64,000 nt of DNA from Candidatus Magnetobacterium casense (GTDB lineage: Bacteria; Nitrospirota; Thermodesulfovibrionia; Thermodesulfovibrionales; Magnetobacteriaceae). The notes under the pieces are model-generated. The model saw only the letters and a program-made list of their open reading frames with translations, was not told where the DNA came from and made no database searches. Positions 62,318 to 64,000 of the stretch are shown here, piece after piece; the first letter of the stretch is position 1, and the number at the start of each line of letters is the position of its first letter. The DNA lies in the NCBI RefSeq assembly GCF_000714715.1, contig NZ_JMFO01000004.1, positions 1 through 64,000 of the forward strand, in the 5' to 3' direction. The translations under genes and the position numbers were made by a program.

Positions 62318-62760
62318 AGACAGAGGCCCTGATGCTAAAGGAGTTAGAACACGACCTGGGCAGATTGAACAAGGCCGTTGAGATGCTGGAGTACTCACTG
62401 CGGCAGTGCAAGAAAATAGGACTGAAGCGGGCCTATTCACTGGATGAACTTGATAGATTTGAGAGCCTTACTGCCAGGTTTGCAAGGACCAGCGACATCT
62501 ATACGCAAAAAATAATGAAGGGCATAACCATCATCTTAAGGGAAGATGCAAAGACCTTTATAGACAGGGCAAACCTGTTTGAAAAACTCGATATTGCCAA
62601 AGCGGAAGATATCAAACTGATAAGAGACCTGAGAAACGAGATATCCCATGAGTACAGACTGGATGACATCACGGAGATATTTGAGGCCGTAATGGAATAC
62701 AGCGATAAGTTGATAGAAGTTATAGAAAACACAAGGGCATACGTAAGGCTTCATTATTAG
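62314..62760 (+). CDS. HEPN-type toxin protein
   Basis: 148 residues, all helical. The HEPN ribonuclease motif R-x4-H is present as RNEISHEY near residue 111. The rest (LKELEHDLGRLNKAVEMLEYSLRQC ... FARTSDIYTQKIMKGI) fits HEPN partners of MNT proteins. GTG 62314 start overlaps the MNT stop. Together a type VII-like toxin-antitoxin pair. Confidence 0.82.
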   Translation: MKTEALMLKELEHDLGRLNKAVEMLEYSLRQCKKIGLKRAYSLDELDRFESLTARFARTSDIYTQKIMKGITIILREDAKTFIDRANLFEKLDIAKAEDIKLIRDLRNEISHEYRLDDITEIFEAVMEYSDKLIEVIENTRAYVRLHY

Positions 62761-62765
62761 GTCTG

Positions 62766-62801
62766 AGGGGAGGGCGGAGCCGCTCCCTTTCTTTCTTCTT
62801 C
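62766..62801 (+). repeat. Short copy of the dispersed GC-rich repeat
   Basis: gaggggagggcggagccgct followed by ccctttctttcttctt. It lies between the convergent HEPN and Wzc-like genes and can fold, so it may be their terminator. Confidence 0.6.
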
Positions 62802-62805
62802 TCTT

Positions 62806-64000
62806 TTATGGCAGATACCTGTATGTCATGTAACGCTTGCCGTAGAGGCTGCTGACGCTGTACTTGTTCAGCACGACCGCTACGGAGGCTGAGTTTGCCT
62901 TCTGCAGATTCACCAACACATCTTCCATGACATGCCTGGGACAGCGACCTGACTCTACGACGAGCAGGACAAGCCTGCCGATATCGGAGAGCAACATGGC
63001 ACCATCGGCAAAGAGCACTGCTGGGGTGTCTATCACCACGTAATCGTAATGCGCCTCAAACACACCGATGAGCCTGTTAAACCTGTCGAGGTTGGCTGCC
63101 AGGACGTTGTCGGCAACCACGCTGCCTGCAACGAGCAAGTCCACGCCCTCAACGCCCTGAATCGGCACGCCCGACAAGTCCTCCACCGCCATGTCCTCAG
63201 CGACCACCGGCAAGTAATCCGACAACCCCGGCTCCCCGGAGACGCCAAAGTACGTGTGCAACGACGACGACGCACCGGCGGCATCTATCAGGAGCACCTT
63301 CTTGTCGGTGGCCGCCATGGCCCTGGCAACGTTGGAGGCAACAAAGCCCTTGCCCTCACGGCGCAGGGCGCTGGTTACGATGATCGTCCTGAGGGGGGCA
63401 CTGGTGCGGTTGAGATACGTGATGCTGTTGACGACGGTCATAAACGGATGTATAAGGTCCGAGCCTATCCCGCGACGCTTCGTCCTGAGATACGGCAATA
63501 TGCCAAGCAACGCAAGGCCGCTAAACCCCTTGATGTCCTCTGCCGTGGCAACCCTGTCATCCACGTACTGGTGCATCAGCGCCGCCGCAACACCAAACAC
63601 GCCGGCAAGGAGCAGCGCCAACGTTAGAGCGATTGGCCGATAGGGATGCCGGTGCTTGGAGGTCGTGTGGACGATGGCAGGCTCGATCACCGTGAAGTTG
63701 GACATAGCCGCCTTCTGTGCCAGACCCATCTGGTACTGATACTGGAGGAGCGTCTTGTAGATCGAATCCGTCACCGTGGCATCGAGCTTGAGGAGGTTAA
63801 ACGTGTAGTTCTTGTCTGACATGTCACGCAGTTCGTCCTCATACTTCTTTATGATCTCCGGATAGGCGCTTAGGTGAGACTCGTTCAGCGTCAACTCTAT
63901 GTACTGGTCTACGAGCTTGCGCCTTACGTCGATGTAGAGGCTGTCCATGTTGAGGTTGTTGGTGTCAAAGACCTTTTCAAGCTCCTTGCGCATGAGTTCT
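62806..64000 (-). CDS. Wzc-like polysaccharide chain-length/BY-kinase protein, 5' end outside window
   Basis: The open frame reaches the window edge, so the N-terminus is missing; at least 397 residues are visible. It shows the end of the Wzz/GNVR coiled-coil part, a membrane helix (PIALTLALLLAGVFGVAAALM) and a kinase-like P-loop domain. The domain is degenerate: Walker A reads SALRREGKGFVASN (Gly for Thr/Ser after Lys), Walker A' reads VLLIDAAGASSS and Walker B YVVIDTPAVL. The tail is tyrosine-rich (YSVSSLYGKRYMTYRYLP), as in BY-kinases that autophosphorylate. It should act in export of surface polysaccharide, perhaps with no or weak kinase activity. Confidence 0.85.
   Translation of the reverse strand, partial: ELMRKELEKVFDTNNLNMDSLYIDVRRKLVDQYIELTLNESHLSAYPEIIKKYEDELRDMSDKNYTFNLLKLDATVTDSIYKTLLQYQYQMGLAQKAAMSNFTVIEPAIVHTTSKHRHPYRPIALTLALLLAGVFGVAAALMHQYVDDRVATAEDIKGFSGLALLGILPYLRTKRRGIGSDLIHPFMTVVNSITYLNRTSAPLRTIIVTSALRREGKGFVASNVARAMAATDKKVLLIDAAGASSSLHTYFGVSGEPGLSDYLPVVAEDMAVEDLSGVPIQGVEGVDLLVAGSVVADNVLAANLDRFNRLIGVFEAHYDYVVIDTPAVLFADGAMLLSDIGRLVLLVVESGRCPRHVMEDVLVNLQKANSASVAVVLNKYSVSSLYGKRYMTYRYLP

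Overview
The window looks like a chromosome segment from an uncultured Gram-negative anaerobe or microaerophile. A Nitrospirota-type bacterium is my best guess. The reasons are the mix of NO-respiration genes, a ferredoxin-fused EtfA, pyruvate phosphate dikinase, rubrerythrin, a BY-kinase-like polysaccharide gene and many PD-(D/E)XK (Rpn and DUF3782-like) genes. This is an inference from gene content; there is no rRNA or tRNA gene in the window to settle it.

Layout. 1-2.4 kb: the 3' end of a PD-(D/E)XK gene, then an ATP-grasp ligase and a GNAT. 2.6-9.6 kb: a respiratory NO/O2 block. A NorC-like dihaem cytochrome and a canonical cNorB are followed by a dihaem cytochrome c, a 57-residue membrane peptide, a CuA subunit II, a haem-copper subunit I that lacks the cross-linked tyrosine, and a SCO/SenC protein. 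The two halves carry the same FNR/DNR-type operator (ATGAT-N4-GTCAT) at exactly the same distance from a -10 box. 9.6-13.8 kb: a CBS protein, EtfA, FabD and IlvC. 13.9-25.1 kb: signalling genes (coiled-coil membrane protein, HDOD-GAF, GAF-GAF-PAS-cyclase, GGDEF) with an AIPR-type phage-resistance gene, a tRNA methyltransferase and a Kup transporter. 25.1-29.3 kb: an Rpn-type gene, a lone receiver domain, a CoA-transferase/GNAT fusion and rubrerythrin.

29.4-38.7 kb is an AT-rich three-gene cassette. It holds a 2113-residue membrane NTPase with a long helical region and a C-terminal alpha-amylase-like (GH13) domain whose catalytic residues are mostly lost, a zinc-ribbon protein, and a TPR protein broken by a 14-bp deletion. 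I regard this as the most likely undescribed system here, possibly defensive.

38.7-42.8 kb: LigA, a hicBA module between 31-bp direct repeats, a class IV aminotransferase and CreA. 42.8-51.06 kb is a decayed prophage or integrative island bounded by 99-bp direct repeats. The left copy contains the 3' end of creA. Inside are a phage repressor, a C4-type antisense RNA in front of a truncated antirepressor, a NYN protein, a RelE-type module, IS relics, a row of very small genes, and a broken recombination module (RecB-like nuclease, Sak4-like ATPase, RecD-like helicase). No integrase is visible.

51-64 kb: a small zinc-ribbon gene, OsmC, a cysteine synthase, an HD-GYP-like/PilZ protein, Hsp20, a phosphodiesterase, UbiD, PPDK, broken Rpn and DUF1566 genes, a MNT/HEPN module, and the 3' part of a Wzc-like gene running off the window. 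A GC-rich dispersed repeat (ggggtcaagggg ... ccgcccctttctttctt) recurs between genes throughout.
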